Origin: Halorubrum sp. Boch-26
GTDB taxonomy: Archaea; Halobacteriota; Halobacteria; Halobacteriales; Haloferacaceae
Reading direction: 5' to 3'
Assembly (NCBI RefSeq): GCF_029889805.1
Contig: NZ_JARANT010000002.1
Location: 1-63,944 of the forward strand
DNA: 63,944 bases
Position 1 is the first letter of the stretch. Each line of letters opens with the position of its first letter. The position numbers were made by a program, and so were the translations under genes. Positions 23,635 to 32,164 of this stretch are shown piece after piece. The notes under the pieces were generated by a model. The model was not told the DNA's origin. It was given only the letters and a program-made list of their open reading frames with translations, and did no database searches.

Positions 23635-26107
23635 CTTCACGCTCCACGGTCACTGTTGCATCGATGTGTTCCCCACTCGGGAGCTGCTCAAGGAATTCGA
23701 CCAATTCGTCCTTCGAGAGGTTGTCGACATCGTAGGACAGATCGATATGTGTTGCTGCGTCTTTCTCCCCGTTTATCCGCGAGTCTGCCATGCTCCGCAG
23801 TACACGAGCACTGTTTCCTTCGAGTTTGATAGCCTCCGTGGAGACTGTGACAGGACTCGTATTGTTGGACTTGGGAGGCACTGACTTCGTTTCGGGTTGT
23901 TGTTTGAGGGTCGTCGTATCGTCGATCTCTCCCTCGCCCTCGTCTTCACTATTTGGTACTGGCTCAGGCTCTTCCTCGAAGATTGATTCGTCGAGGTTAT
24001 CTGGATGATGGATTGTTAGGTCGTCAGAGAGGTCAGGCAGCGCATCGCCCTTCTGTGGTACGTAGAAGTTTGCTCGATCCCCTTCGAGTACTATTTTCTC
24101 ATCGCGATATAGCTGGCTAACCGCCGAGTAGAAGACTTCGTCGGAGAGGAGTATGGGCATCCGACGGAATTGCTTGAAGTCGTTGAGCATCGACGCGATT
24201 GCGATACCGTTCTCAGCATCCGCAACTTCCTCTCGGATCTTCTCGCCGACGTAGGTTTTGTCTCGGCCAACCTTGTCCTTCACGTCGTCGACATCTGCCG
24301 CGACATCGATCCGACGCATCCGAATTCCATCACCACTTGGGTCTTCGCTCCACTTCACCCACTTCCCGAACCGGTCTTCTAGTTCGTTCCGAAGCTCTCG
24401 CCGCTCGTCACGGATGATCGACGTAAGTTCTCCGCCGTCGTCGACGTTCCCACGGAGATTTTCAGCTCCTAAAACACGAGCTGCCTTGCTGATTATCTCC
24501 TCATCGTCGCGGATTTCCTTCTTTGGTGTGACAAACAGAATCGTGTTCTGGTAAGTCCGTCCCCCAAAGAAGTCGTCAAGCTTCGCACGCAGTGCCCCGT
24601 TAGAGAGGTAATCAAGCATCACCACGGTGGTCAGTTCCTTTCTGTCGGGGACATCCTCGTCAGGGTAGACAGACACATCATCACTCCAGACATCGCTACG
24701 GACAACATCGACAAGGGTCTCTTCGATGCTGCCACGGTCGTCTTCGAGTACCCGCTCCTGTTCACGAGTCACCAGCGCCGTGAGCTTCGGATCTTCGGTG
24801 AGGTAGTAGTTCTCTTTCTGCGAGTCGCGATCGAGATAGTGAGCAACCCCGTAGAGCCCTTCCAACGACATGTGGAGCTTGTCGACCGTCGCTTTCTCCG
24901 GCTTGAACGTTCCAAGGAGGCACTCGGTTACTGACGCTCGCTGTCCCCGTTCCTCGATAGTGTAGAGGAAGATCGTCCGAAGGAGGTCATCGCCGAAGTC
25001 GATGTCGTCGACGGCGTCCTTGTCGGAGGTATAGCGGTTGAAAAGTGTCTGATTGATGCCTCGGAAGGCGCTCGGTGTGATGTCACACGTAATAAGGAGA
25101 TCTGTCTCATCATACTTGCGGCGGACCGTATCAGCAAGAACGTTCATCACACCACGGACGCTCTGTCGCTCCCGACCCGCGTCGTAGACATCATCGAGTA
25201 GGTCGAGAAGTTCGGGATGGAACGGGTATGTCTCGACCATACGGTTCTCATATCGCTTGGGTTCGTCAATCTCGATAGGGTAGTTATAGTGATCGACGTA
25301 CTCGCTGACAACATCACGAATCGCCTTTTCGTCGACATCACCCTGACGAGTTTCGAAGAGCCGATGGAGGATGATCTGCTCTCGGTCCCCCGTGTCGTTC
25401 ATATCGACGGCGTAGGGATTGGTTCGATTGACGATGCGCTTGATGTCTTGACTCTTGTCGAGGAGGGTGGCAAAAGCGAAGAGATCCTCCTCTGGGTCGT
25501 TCGCCACTTCGAACAAATGCTGGAGGAAGAACTCATTTCGTTCGAGCAGCTCTTCGTTCTCGCTCTCGTCGAACGATTCCCACCAAGTTTCGATCTCGTC
25601 GAAGAAGATAGCGACTGGTTCCTCCTCGGTTAGTCGTTCGAGATGCTCTGTTGTCGGGTACCGTTTGATGTCGTCCAGGATATCTTCGCGACCTAGATCC
25701 TCGAAAATCGGTTCCCAGATGAGATCTGCGTCGGTCTCGCTAGTGGAGTGAATTGTTGCCTTCGAGCTCTCGGGGAGATCTAAGGAAACATCCCATTCGT
25801 CAACCCATTTCTGAGCGACGGTTGGGCTGTTGAACATATGGTAAAGCACGAGAAGACCGTGAGACTTCCCGGCTCCATAGGGCCCAGAGAGAGTGATTCC
25901 TCCTTGGTTGTCCCGCCCACGAAGCTTGTTATCCACGTGATCGAAGGCCGTCTGGAGGGCGTTCGAGGGATAAGTCATCGAGAACAGCCGATCTGCATCG
26001 TTCTCCAATCGATCCTGATCGGAGCCCACCTTGTGAGCCTGCAAAACTCCTTGGAACTGACCCTCGATAACTTCGTCCCGAGGAGTGAGGAAATCCGCGA
26101 TCGTCAT
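23624..26107 (-). CDS. BrxC/PglY/DUF499-like P-loop ATPase
   Basis: An 827-residue protein with Walker A GPYGAGKSH at 75-83 and Walker B IFFDEIETW at about 168-175. The region around residue 100-600 is the long helical body seen in BrxC/PglY and DUF499 ATPases. Near 610-690 there are winged-helix-like segments. A low-complexity acidic linker at about 700-745 leads to a small C-terminal domain (about 750-827). It is the first gene of the module and overlaps pglZ. It is probably the AAA+ motor of the system. The family assignment between BrxC and DUF499 is not settled from sequence alone. Confidence 0.82.
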   Translation of the reverse strand: MTIADFLTPRDEVIEGQFQGVLQAHKVGSDQDRLENDADRLFSMTYPSNALQTAFDHVDNKLRGRDNQGGITLSGPYGAGKSHGLLVLYHMFNSPTVAQKWVDEWDVSLDLPESSKATIHSTSETDADLIWEPIFEDLGREDILDDIKRYPTTEHLERLTEEEPVAIFFDEIETWWESFDESENEELLERNEFFLQHLFEVANDPEEDLFAFATLLDKSQDIKRIVNRTNPYAVDMNDTGDREQIILHRLFETRQGDVDEKAIRDVVSEYVDHYNYPIEIDEPKRYENRMVETYPFHPELLDLLDDVYDAGRERQSVRGVMNVLADTVRRKYDETDLLITCDITPSAFRGINQTLFNRYTSDKDAVDDIDFGDDLLRTIFLYTIEERGQRASVTECLLGTFKPEKATVDKLHMSLEGLYGVAHYLDRDSQKENYYLTEDPKLTALVTREQERVLEDDRGSIEETLVDVVRSDVWSDDVSVYPDEDVPDRKELTTVVMLDYLSNGALRAKLDDFFGGRTYQNTILFVTPKKEIRDDEEIISKAARVLGAENLRGNVDDGGELTSIIRDERRELRNELEDRFGKWVKWSEDPSGDGIRMRRIDVAADVDDVKDKVGRDKTYVGEKIREEVADAENGIAIASMLNDFKQFRRMPILLSDEVFYSAVSQLYRDEKIVLEGDRANFYVPQKGDALPDLSDDLTIHHPDNLDESIFEEEPEPVPNSEDEGEGEIDDTTTLKQQPETKSVPPKSNNTSPVTVSTEAIKLEGNSARVLRSMADSRINGEKDAATHIDLSYDVDNLSKDELVEFLEQLPSGEHIDATVTVEREDEN

Positions 26108-26254
26108 TATCTAATTCAACTGTGAGGCACGGCCTCTTTGGTGTTTCCCATCAGCACAGTGTCAACAGTGCTGTGATGTAATCTCTCCCTCTCACATGAG
26201 AGTGTTAGAACACCCCTCAGAGGTGAAATCTTCTGGTGGGATCGCCAACGCTGA
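26108..26254. promoter_or_regulatory. upstream region of the defence module with two hairpins
   Basis: The 147 bp before the ATPase gene contain the inverted repeat CAGCAC-N10-GTGCTG (about 26153-26174) and the palindrome CTCTCACATGAGAG. They could be an operator or the terminator of the GIY-YIG gene upstream. No canonical TATA is obvious. Confidence 0.4.
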
Positions 26255-27208
26255 TCAGAACTGGTCTCGCGGCGCCTTCGTATTCGCCAGCCAGTGTGCG
26301 CCGATCAGGTCCGTCTCGATCTGCTCGCGCTTGTGCTGTGCGTCGCCGTCGTCGACGATCGCGTAGCTGAACACCAACGCTTCATCCCGATTCCGGCGGT
26401 GCTTGTAGAGCCGACTCTTCAGGTTCCCGCTCTGTCCGATGTACTCCAGCGGCTCCGGCTCCTTGCGGTCCCAGATCCGATACACACCAGCATCGGTCGG
26501 GAGCCCGTACGCGTTCGCGAGCGGTTCGGGTTCGGTCCAGTCGAGCCCCATCCACGATCGACTCGTCGGCTCGTCGGCGTCCGTCCACGGGAGCGGTCCG
26601 ATGCCGGTTGCCGAGTTCGACTCGGTCTCGTCGTCGTCGAGCGCACCGCCGGTAAATCCCCCCGAGCGCTGGCTCGACCGCTTGTAGCCCTCGATGATGC
26701 GCCCGAAGTTCGCCGTCGTGTTCTCGCCCGACTCGCGGCGGTACACCGCGATCAGCGCCTCCTCGATCGAGAGCCGTCGCTGTCGCTGGTCGATGTCGTC
26801 GGGCTCGATGACCGACACCTGGAAGGCAGGCCCGTACTCCTGTCTCACGGCCCAGAGGCTCGGCGCCGCGACGTGCGGGTCCGTGTACGGCATCTCGTCT
26901 TTGTAGCACCCCGAGAGAGCGCGAAGGCGGCCGCGGAGGCTGCGACCAGTCTGGCCGATGTAGGTGAGGCCGTCTCGATCGAGATGTCGAACGCGGTAGA
27001 TACCCGGGTTCGTGGAGATCTCCGAGAGCTCGCCGTCGGCCGGGTTCAGGCTGAGCCACGGTGACCAGTCGAACCCCATCCAGTCGGAGCCGTGGTAGTC
27101 AGACTCGTTGATCGGAGTCACGTAGTGGGACTTTGTTCGGCGATCGCTATTGAGTGTTGGCTGTCGATTTCGGTGATCGCGATCGTCGACGCCGATTCGA
27201 CCACCCAC
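26255..27208 (-). CDS. protein with two GIY-YIG nuclease-like domains
   Basis: A 317-residue protein. GIY-YIG motifs occur twice: GIYRVRHLDRDGLTYIGQTG near residue 68 and GVYRIWDRKEPEPLEYIGQSG near residue 244. Each is followed by an arginine (SLRGRLRAL; NLKSRLYKH), and the first by a downstream E-x-x-L segment (IEEAL). It may be a paired-domain homing or restriction-type nuclease. The start is either GTG 27208 (a GGTATAC box lies about 33 bp upstream) or GTG 27121. It is upstream of, and co-oriented with, the ATPase gene. Confidence 0.75.
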   Translation of the reverse strand: MGGRIGVDDRDHRNRQPTLNSDRRTKSHYVTPINESDYHGSDWMGFDWSPWLSLNPADGELSEISTNPGIYRVRHLDRDGLTYIGQTGRSLRGRLRALSGCYKDEMPYTDPHVAAPSLWAVRQEYGPAFQVSVIEPDDIDQRQRRLSIEEALIAVYRRESGENTTANFGRIIEGYKRSSQRSGGFTGGALDDDETESNSATGIGPLPWTDADEPTSRSWMGLDWTEPEPLANAYGLPTDAGVYRIWDRKEPEPLEYIGQSGNLKSRLYKHRRNRDEALVFSYAIVDDGDAQHKREQIETDLIGAHWLANTKAPRDQF

Positions 27209-27475
27209 TTTCAGTCACTCGTCGCCGACCGAGATTTCGGTGTATACCGCCGGTCTCCATCGCGGGGGGAGGTGGTGGGTTGGCGTACGCGCGAGCGCGT
27301 AATCTCCCGCTCGGCGCGACTCGCCGCGATTCTGCCGAGTGATTGAAATCGGTTTCAGTTGGCGTATTCTCTGAACTCACGACGAACTGATCCGACGAGC
27401 AAGCACTACAGGTACAATTTTCGACGAGTAGGTAGCACAGAAAGTTGATATAACCGGTGATCGTCACGTTTCGTA
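27209..27475. other. divergent intergenic region
   Basis: Contains a TATA-like GGTATAC (minus) for the GIY-YIG gene and TTGATATAAC at 27445-27454 (plus) for the gene at 27476. No gene is seen. Confidence 0.45.
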
Positions 27476-28039
27476 ATGAGTTGGATCCACGACCTCCTCC
27501 CCTCAAGCCGGCCCTCCCTCGAAGATGTTCAGCCTGAGCGAGAAGAACGATTTCCCCGTCATACGTACGGACCTGGATATCCGATCGTCGTTCACCAGCA
27601 AGAGATCGATGACCTTCGTCGTCTCTTGGAGATAGAAGGTGACGCGCCAGATGGATGGGAGAACGACCCACTGCTCAGTAGCGAGGACTTCGACGAGATC
27701 ATCGAGGATGTAACCGGATTCGAAACTCCGCCTCCCGAGGCGCGCCGCGACGAGATTGAGGAGATTATCGACTCATGGCAGGAGCAACTCACCGATTCCC
27801 AAGACGCCGTCTGGACAGCGATTGGCACCGATTACCGGTTCAAGATCTACATCGCCCGTTGTGAAGCCCGAGCAGATGTAGAGGGAGACAGATTCGAAAT
27901 ACCGCCCGAGCTTGAGACTGCACGCGAGATCCTCGAACGAATTGAAACCGCTCAGAACACCGATTCGAAGCTGGCGATCGTTCACAAGCGCGATCTCCCG
28001 CTAGAGGAGCCAGAAGAAGAGCCGACAGGAGCGAGTTAG
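27476..28039 (+). CDS. hypothetical acidic helical protein
   Basis: A 187-residue protein (MSWIHDLLPSSRPSLEDVQ start), strongly acidic and mostly helical, with no known domain. A TATA box (TTGATATAAC) lies 27 bp upstream, supporting ATG 27476. It is transcribed away from the GIY-YIG gene. Confidence 0.65.
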   Translation: MSWIHDLLPSSRPSLEDVQPEREERFPRHTYGPGYPIVVHQQEIDDLRRLLEIEGDAPDGWENDPLLSSEDFDEIIEDVTGFETPPPEARRDEIEEIIDSWQEQLTDSQDAVWTAIGTDYRFKIYIARCEARADVEGDRFEIPPELETAREILERIETAQNTDSKLAIVHKRDLPLEEPEEEPTGAS

Positions 28040-28203
28040 CAGTACATCTGAAGACGCGAGATTTCAGCCTCGCTATTTCACGGAGCAATATACCGATCGA
28101 ACGATCGAATAATCAGAATATTTGTCGTGTCTACAGACGTGAATACACCAGAATGAGACAATAACCCCACATTTTCAAGTTGTACCGAGACAATACGTAA
28201 TCG

Positions 28204-28452
28204 ATGTCCGGAGATATCCGCAAGCTGCGCGATCTCGGTAACGGAAGCGGCGGTATGGTCATCCCGAAAGAGGTCCTCCGCGAGTGGGGACTAGTCGATG
28301 ACGACGGCGAGGTGATCGACGCACACCTCTACTCCTCCACTTCTGACGGTGTCCTCACGGTCCAACCGCTCGGCGCGGGTAGTGCCGATGACGACTCACA
28401 GCCCACGCGCTCGACCGGCCGGTCGATCCCGGCGTCAAAAGCCGACCTGTAA
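28204..28452 (+). CDS. AbrB/SpoVT-like DNA-binding protein
   Basis: An 82-residue protein with a swapped-hairpin signature: KLRDLGNGSGGMVIPKEVLREWGLV, then a second strand pair ending VLTVQPL. It resembles antitoxin/transition regulators of the AbrB fold. No toxin gene is adjacent. Confidence 0.7.
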   Translation: MSGDIRKLRDLGNGSGGMVIPKEVLREWGLVDDDGEVIDAHLYSSTSDGVLTVQPLGAGSADDDSQPTRSTGRSIPASKADL

Positions 28453-28667
28453 CTCCGGTCTTTTCCTTCGACGGTTCGCCCGCCAGCTCACTCGCCGAGC
28501 TGACGCTCTATCGCGACGATCGATCCGGTCCGCTTCCCCTCCCCCTCACGTCCCTATACATACGCCCGCGCATGGGTCAGATTCTGAGCAGGCAGCAGCA
28601 ACTCCGAACCGGTCGATCTCAGAGGGCGTCACATCGAGATATACGGCGATCTCAGTGTGAATTCCGG
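28453..28667. other. gap between AbrB-like and second integrase genes
   Basis: 215 bp without a supported gene. Confidence 0.4.
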
Positions 28668-29279
28668 TCAGACTCGGTCGATGTGGTCGTAGACGCGCTC
28701 GGTCGTCTGAATACTCGCGTGCCGGAGCCGGTTCCGCACGTCGTAGAACGTGTTCCCGTCCTCGACGTTGAGCATCCGATAGGCGACGCTGTGGCGGAGC
28801 GTGTGCGGTGTCACGTCTTCCGGCTCGCCACGACCGGCGACGGTCATCGGACGCACGTCGGCGGCGACAGCCGCGTCTCGCACGACGTTCCGCACGGACT
28901 CGGTCGACATCCGGTTCGACTGTCGCGAGGGCCACAGCGCCGCGGTCTCCTTCCATCGTCCGGCGAGGTACATCCGGAGCGTTCGAACTGTCTCGTCGGC
29001 GAGCTCGATCTCGGTGTAGCTCGGCGAGCGGTCGGTCGGGTAGTCCTTCTGGAGGTCGGCCGGGAGCGCGATCACGCCGTCGTCGAGGTCGAGGTGGTCG
29101 TCCACATCGAGCGCGATCGCCTCGCTCACGCGAAGCCCCGAGTCGTACAGCGTCGCGATCAGCGCGTCGTTTCGCGTCGCGAGGTACGTCGCGCTCGCTT
29201 CGACCGTTGCACTCCGCATCTTCTCGACCTGCTCCGGCTTCAGCCAGACGGTCGCCTTCTCTTGAGTTTGGGAATCCAT
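28668..29279 (-). CDS. tyrosine recombinase lacking the core-binding domain
   Basis: A 203-residue protein that is essentially only the catalytic domain: Arg in YDSGLRVSEAIALD, the H-x-x-R box in THTLRHSVAYRML, a later H in RLRHASIQTTE and the nucleophile Tyr in VYDHIDRV. The missing N-terminal SAM-like domain (about 100 residues) matches a family of short haloarchaeal recombinases. TTTATAAAC at about 29305-29315 is well placed as its promoter. It may resolve multimers or act as a second integrase. Confidence 0.82.
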   Translation of the reverse strand: MDSQTQEKATVWLKPEQVEKMRSATVEASATYLATRNDALIATLYDSGLRVSEAIALDVDDHLDLDDGVIALPADLQKDYPTDRSPSYTEIELADETVRTLRMYLAGRWKETAALWPSRQSNRMSTESVRNVVRDAAVAADVRPMTVAGRGEPEDVTPHTLRHSVAYRMLNVEDGNTFYDVRNRLRHASIQTTERVYDHIDRV

Positions 29280-29337
29280 TGTTCGGTGTGTTCTGTGGTG
29301 GGTTGTTTATAAACGGTACAGCGAGGAAGGGCGGTCA

Positions 29338-29367
29338 GTTTGGGAGTCTATACAAAGAAACCCAAAC
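29338..29367. promoter_or_regulatory. inverted repeat upstream of second integrase
   Basis: GTTTGGG (29338-29344) and CCCAAAC (29361-29367) form a perfect 7 bp inverted repeat with a 16 bp spacer. It lies between the short recombinase and the right-hand operon and could be an operator or hairpin. Confidence 0.35.
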
Positions 29368-29406
29368 TCGTCTTAGGCGTTGACACACCCCCGATCGGTC
29401 TCTTGC

Positions 29407-29628
29407 TCACTCGACATCGTCTGTTTCTCCCGAGATCTCAGTGTACTCTGCCATACGCGCGGCTGCGATTCCACAGAGCAACGCGATCACCGCCGTCGTC
29501 GAGACGACATCTGGATGCTCAGGGTACAGCACCAGCGGGACGAGCGTCGCCGCCGCGATGAACACAACGCCGACCCACGTCGCCGGGTGGGTGAGCTGCC
29601 GGTAGACCACCGAGCGTTCGCTAGGCAT
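29407..29628 (-). CDS. small membrane protein
   Basis: A 73-residue protein starting MPSERSVVYRQLTHPATWVG, with two hydrophobic segments (about 17-35 and 42-58). It is the last gene of the right-hand operon; its start overlaps the upstream small gene. Confidence 0.55.
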   Translation of the reverse strand: MPSERSVVYRQLTHPATWVGVVFIAAATLVPLVLYPEHPDVVSTTAVIALLCGIAAARMAEYTEISGETDDVE

Positions 29629-29788
29629 CGTCCAACCTCGCAGGCGTCCGCACGTCTCGGGCGGTTGTCCACGGACGTACTCGGGCTCCGCCTCCGCCGT
29701 ACGCCCAGACGGTCGCACCAAGTAGGTGTTCACGGGCGATCGCAGTCCGACTTCGATCGACCCTCTCGGTGGATCCGTCACTCGCCAT
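29621..29788 (-). CDS. possible small gene in overlapping operon
   Basis: A 55-codon frame (MASDGSTERVDRSRTAIARE start) that fills the space between two operon genes and overlaps each by 8-11 bp, like other genes here. The composition is arginine-rich and not clearly haloarchaeal, so it is tentative. Confidence 0.35.
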   Translation of the reverse strand: MASDGSTERVDRSRTAIAREHLLGATVWAYGGGGARVRPWTTARDVRTPARLDDA

Positions 29789-30059
29789 CGTAGACCTCCG
29801 GCTCTAGGCGCTCTCGTGCGTCACACAGTCGCTGCCAGCCGGCCATTGCGATCTGTGCTCCCCTGAAGAGCCCGTACATCAACCCCGCTGACACGATGTA
29901 GAACGTCGCGATGAACGGATACACCACGAGCAGCGGCGTGATCCGAAGCCGGCCGTAGGCCGTCCGCTGCCGCCACTCGTTCCGTAAGTGAGCGACATCG
30001 CAGCCCACGCCGTCGACGATAGCGATGAACGCGTCCGAGAGTTCCTCATTAGTCGTCAT
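29778..30059 (-). CDS. small protein with one or two membrane segments
   Basis: A 93-residue protein beginning MTTNEELSDAFIAIVDGVG, with a hydrophobic stretch at about 45-70. ATG 30059 overlaps the TOPRIM gene's stop. Function unknown. Confidence 0.55.
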   Translation of the reverse strand: MTTNEELSDAFIAIVDGVGCDVAHLRNEWRQRTAYGRLRITPLLVVYPFIATFYIVSAGLMYGLFRGAQIAMAGWQRLCDARERLEPEVYDGE

Positions 30060-31068
30060 CGGGAACCTCCAGAGCGTCCCGGTTGATCTCGATACACTCG
30101 GCGAGCTGCTCTCGAGAATCTCGGATTCGATCTTCGACCTCACGCTTCTTCTCTAGGTCGACGTGCTCCTCGATCGCGTCGCGGACGAGGTCCTCGAGGA
30201 ACTCCCGTTCGAACTCTTTCAGCGCGTTCAATTCGACGTTGGTGTCACGCCCGTCGGAGACGTACCGACGGAACGACCGCTTGATCGTCGCGTCTTTGTC
30301 CGAAGACGAGGGTACCGGATTCTCGGGGAGTTCGAACCGCTCGATGTGTTCGGTGTTCAGTGCCTTCCTCTCCAGTGCGAAGGTTCCATCGCAGTTTGGG
30401 AACCAGAACGGAGCCCCGTGTTCGGCATTGTAGTAGCGGTGATCGTTGGAATCAGGGAACTCCCGACCAAGGTCGATACCGTAGTACCCCATCGCGTCGA
30501 GGATGCTGACAGGCGCGTGGAAGCCAGAGGGATTGTAGTCTCCGAAATAGAGAACTCTGACATCCTTTCCGTCGGTGATTTTCTCCCTGATTCGGTTACT
30601 CGCTTGGTAAACCTTCGAGTCGGACCAGTCTCCTCGAGTCGCCTCTAGGCGGACGTTGTACTCCTCGCAGATCGGCGCGAAGACAGAGGCGAGACTTTGC
30701 TTTTCGAGCCACACCTCGACGTAGGTCTCCTGTTCGCGCCAGAAGCTCTCCCAGTAGTCGTTCCACACCTCGTCGACGCGGTCGTCGACGAAGTGCTCGG
30801 GGTCACGCCACCCCGTCGCCGCAACGTTCTCTGCCGTCCGTGAGGCGTCGACGATCTGTGCGGGGTCGATGTAGCCGGCACGCCGGCCCTTCTTGACCGC
30901 TCGCTTCACGTACCGATATTCCCACTTGTGACCGCGGGATTCGAGCGCGTAGTAGACATCGCGCACGGTACGTTCTTCGCCTGAAGACAGCACATCCTGA
31001 ATCTGCGAGAGAATGGCCTGATACTTTTTGCCGGGGTTCCACTCGCCCTTGGTCGTGTCACTCGCCAT
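30049..31068 (-). CDS. TOPRIM protein resembling topoisomerase VI A subunit/Spo11
   Basis: A 339-residue protein. The N-terminal 90 residues form a winged-helix-like region (RTVRDVYYALESRGHKWEY). A TOPRIM-like core follows, with an acidic residue in VWLEKQSLASVFAPICEEY, then VLYFGDYNPSG (D-x-N in place of the usual D-x-D). The order matches the Topo VI-A/Spo11 family, but the short length and altered metal motif suggest a derived protein. No B-subunit gene is nearby. ATG 31068 overlaps the upstream gene's stop; GTG 31077 is possible. Confidence 0.65.
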   Translation of the reverse strand: MASDTTKGEWNPGKKYQAILSQIQDVLSSGEERTVRDVYYALESRGHKWEYRYVKRAVKKGRRAGYIDPAQIVDASRTAENVAATGWRDPEHFVDDRVDEVWNDYWESFWREQETYVEVWLEKQSLASVFAPICEEYNVRLEATRGDWSDSKVYQASNRIREKITDGKDVRVLYFGDYNPSGFHAPVSILDAMGYYGIDLGREFPDSNDHRYYNAEHGAPFWFPNCDGTFALERKALNTEHIERFELPENPVPSSSDKDATIKRSFRRYVSDGRDTNVELNALKEFEREFLEDLVRDAIEEHVDLEKKREVEDRIRDSREQLAECIEINRDALEVPDDD

Positions 31069-31279
31069 CGCTCTCACCCCCGAGAGGGACGCTGTATTCG
31101 TTCCACTTCCGGCGATCCTCTGAGTCGCGAACGCGGAGGTAAAGCCGATTGCTCGGATGGACCTTCGCCTTCAAGTCGTCCCCGACCTGCTCGTAGCTGG
31201 TCCCGAGCGCATCGGGATCAAGACGGAGATCGCCGTACTTCCCACGTTCAATTGCTCTGCTGTCTTGCTCACCGCTCAA
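31058..31279 (-). CDS. small hypothetical protein
   Basis: A 73-residue charged protein (MSGEQDSRAIERGKYGDLRL start), linked by overlaps to both neighbours in the operon. No known domain. Confidence 0.5.
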   Translation of the reverse strand: MSGEQDSRAIERGKYGDLRLDPDALGTSYEQVGDDLKAKVHPSNRLYLRVRDSEDRRKWNEYSVPLGGESDGE

Positions 31280-31382
31280 TGGTGATCACCTCGCGTTTGT
31301 ACCCGAGTTCTCTGAGATCCTCGATCGCCCGCTCCTCCTCTTCACGGTCCATGTTCCGGAGAACAATCTCGGCGTCACCCAT
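31269..31382 (-). CDS. 37-residue helical protein
   Basis: A 38-codon frame, MGDAEIVLRNMDREEEERAI and so on, ending TIER-stop. It overlaps the downstream start by 11 bp and the upstream gene's stop by 8 bp. The helical, strongly charged sequence and coupling favour a real microprotein. Confidence 0.45.
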   Translation of the reverse strand: MGDAEIVLRNMDREEEERAIEDLRELGYKREVITIER

Positions 31383-31623
31383 CGAGATCACCCATCTGCT
31401 CGACCTGCTCAGCTACCGGCTTGAACTCCCACGAGCCGATCGACCCGCCGTACAGGTCTCCGTACGAGTCTGCAACCGAGGTCGCCGTCGCTCGGTCCGA
31501 CCGTGATGTCTCCCCCGGACGCTCTCTGTCACCTCGGCCCCGCTGGTCCTGCACCAGCTGCAGGAGCAGTGCGTTCTGTAGCTCGATCGCCTCCGCGATC
31601 CGCTCTAGGTTCTCGTCGCTCAT
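31375..31623 (-). CDS. small hypothetical protein
   Basis: An 82-residue protein with an N-terminal amphipathic helix (ENLERIAEAIELQNALLLQLV), perhaps for oligomerisation, and an Arg/Gly-rich middle. It belongs to the right-hand operon. Confidence 0.5.
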   Translation of the reverse strand: MSDENLERIAEAIELQNALLLQLVQDQRGRGDRERPGETSRSDRATATSVADSYGDLYGGSIGSWEFKPVAEQVEQMGDLDG

Positions 31624-31635
31624 TGGTAACCTCCG

Positions 31636-32157
31636 TTAGACTTTGATCGGCTCTCCATCGCACTCTCGTCTCGCACACTCCAGGCACCGCTCGCCGGCGA
31701 AGCCGGGCGATGTCGCGAGCAGTTCCGCGGGCTCGTGACACCCGTCACAGACGGCTTCCTCCGAGACGGCAGCTCCACGACGCCGCTGCTCGCGCTTCTC
31801 GTCTTCCGCCCACGCTCGAACCTGCTCCTGGGTGATCGACGCGTGCCGAGCGTGCTCGACCGGCTCGATGTTCCCCGGTCGATTGTCCCACTTGACGCCG
31901 TTCTGGTGGTGCACGTCCTTCTCCGCGAGATCGTCGAGCACCGACTCGATCGGCTCGTCGAGCGAGTAGCACTCGACGACCGCGAGCAGCCGATGATGCG
32001 CGACGTAAACATCTTCTCGGCCGGATGTCGCCGTGTGCGGGCGGTGCTCTGTCGATCGCCAGCGCTCGTAGCCCGCGCCACTTCCGTGACCGGGTTTCGC
32101 GTGTTCGAACCTTGCGAACGATTGCACGCGGTTCTCACCGAGGTGGTAGTTTCGCAC
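31636..32157 (-). CDS. HNH endonuclease with C-terminal zinc finger
   Basis: A 173-residue protein starting at GTG. The HNH core reads DVHHQNGVKWDNRPGNIEPV, as in halophage HNH nucleases. A CDGCHEP plus CLECARREC pair at about 135-165 forms a zinc finger. It follows the PCNA gene by 7 bp. It may nick or cleave DNA during replication or packaging, or act as a homing nuclease. Confidence 0.8.
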   Translation of the reverse strand: MRNYHLGENRVQSFARFEHAKPGHGSGAGYERWRSTEHRPHTATSGREDVYVAHHRLLAVVECYSLDEPIESVLDDLAEKDVHHQNGVKWDNRPGNIEPVEHARHASITQEQVRAWAEDEKREQRRRGAAVSEEAVCDGCHEPAELLATSPGFAGERCLECARRECDGEPIKV

Positions 32158-32164
32158 ACCGTCA

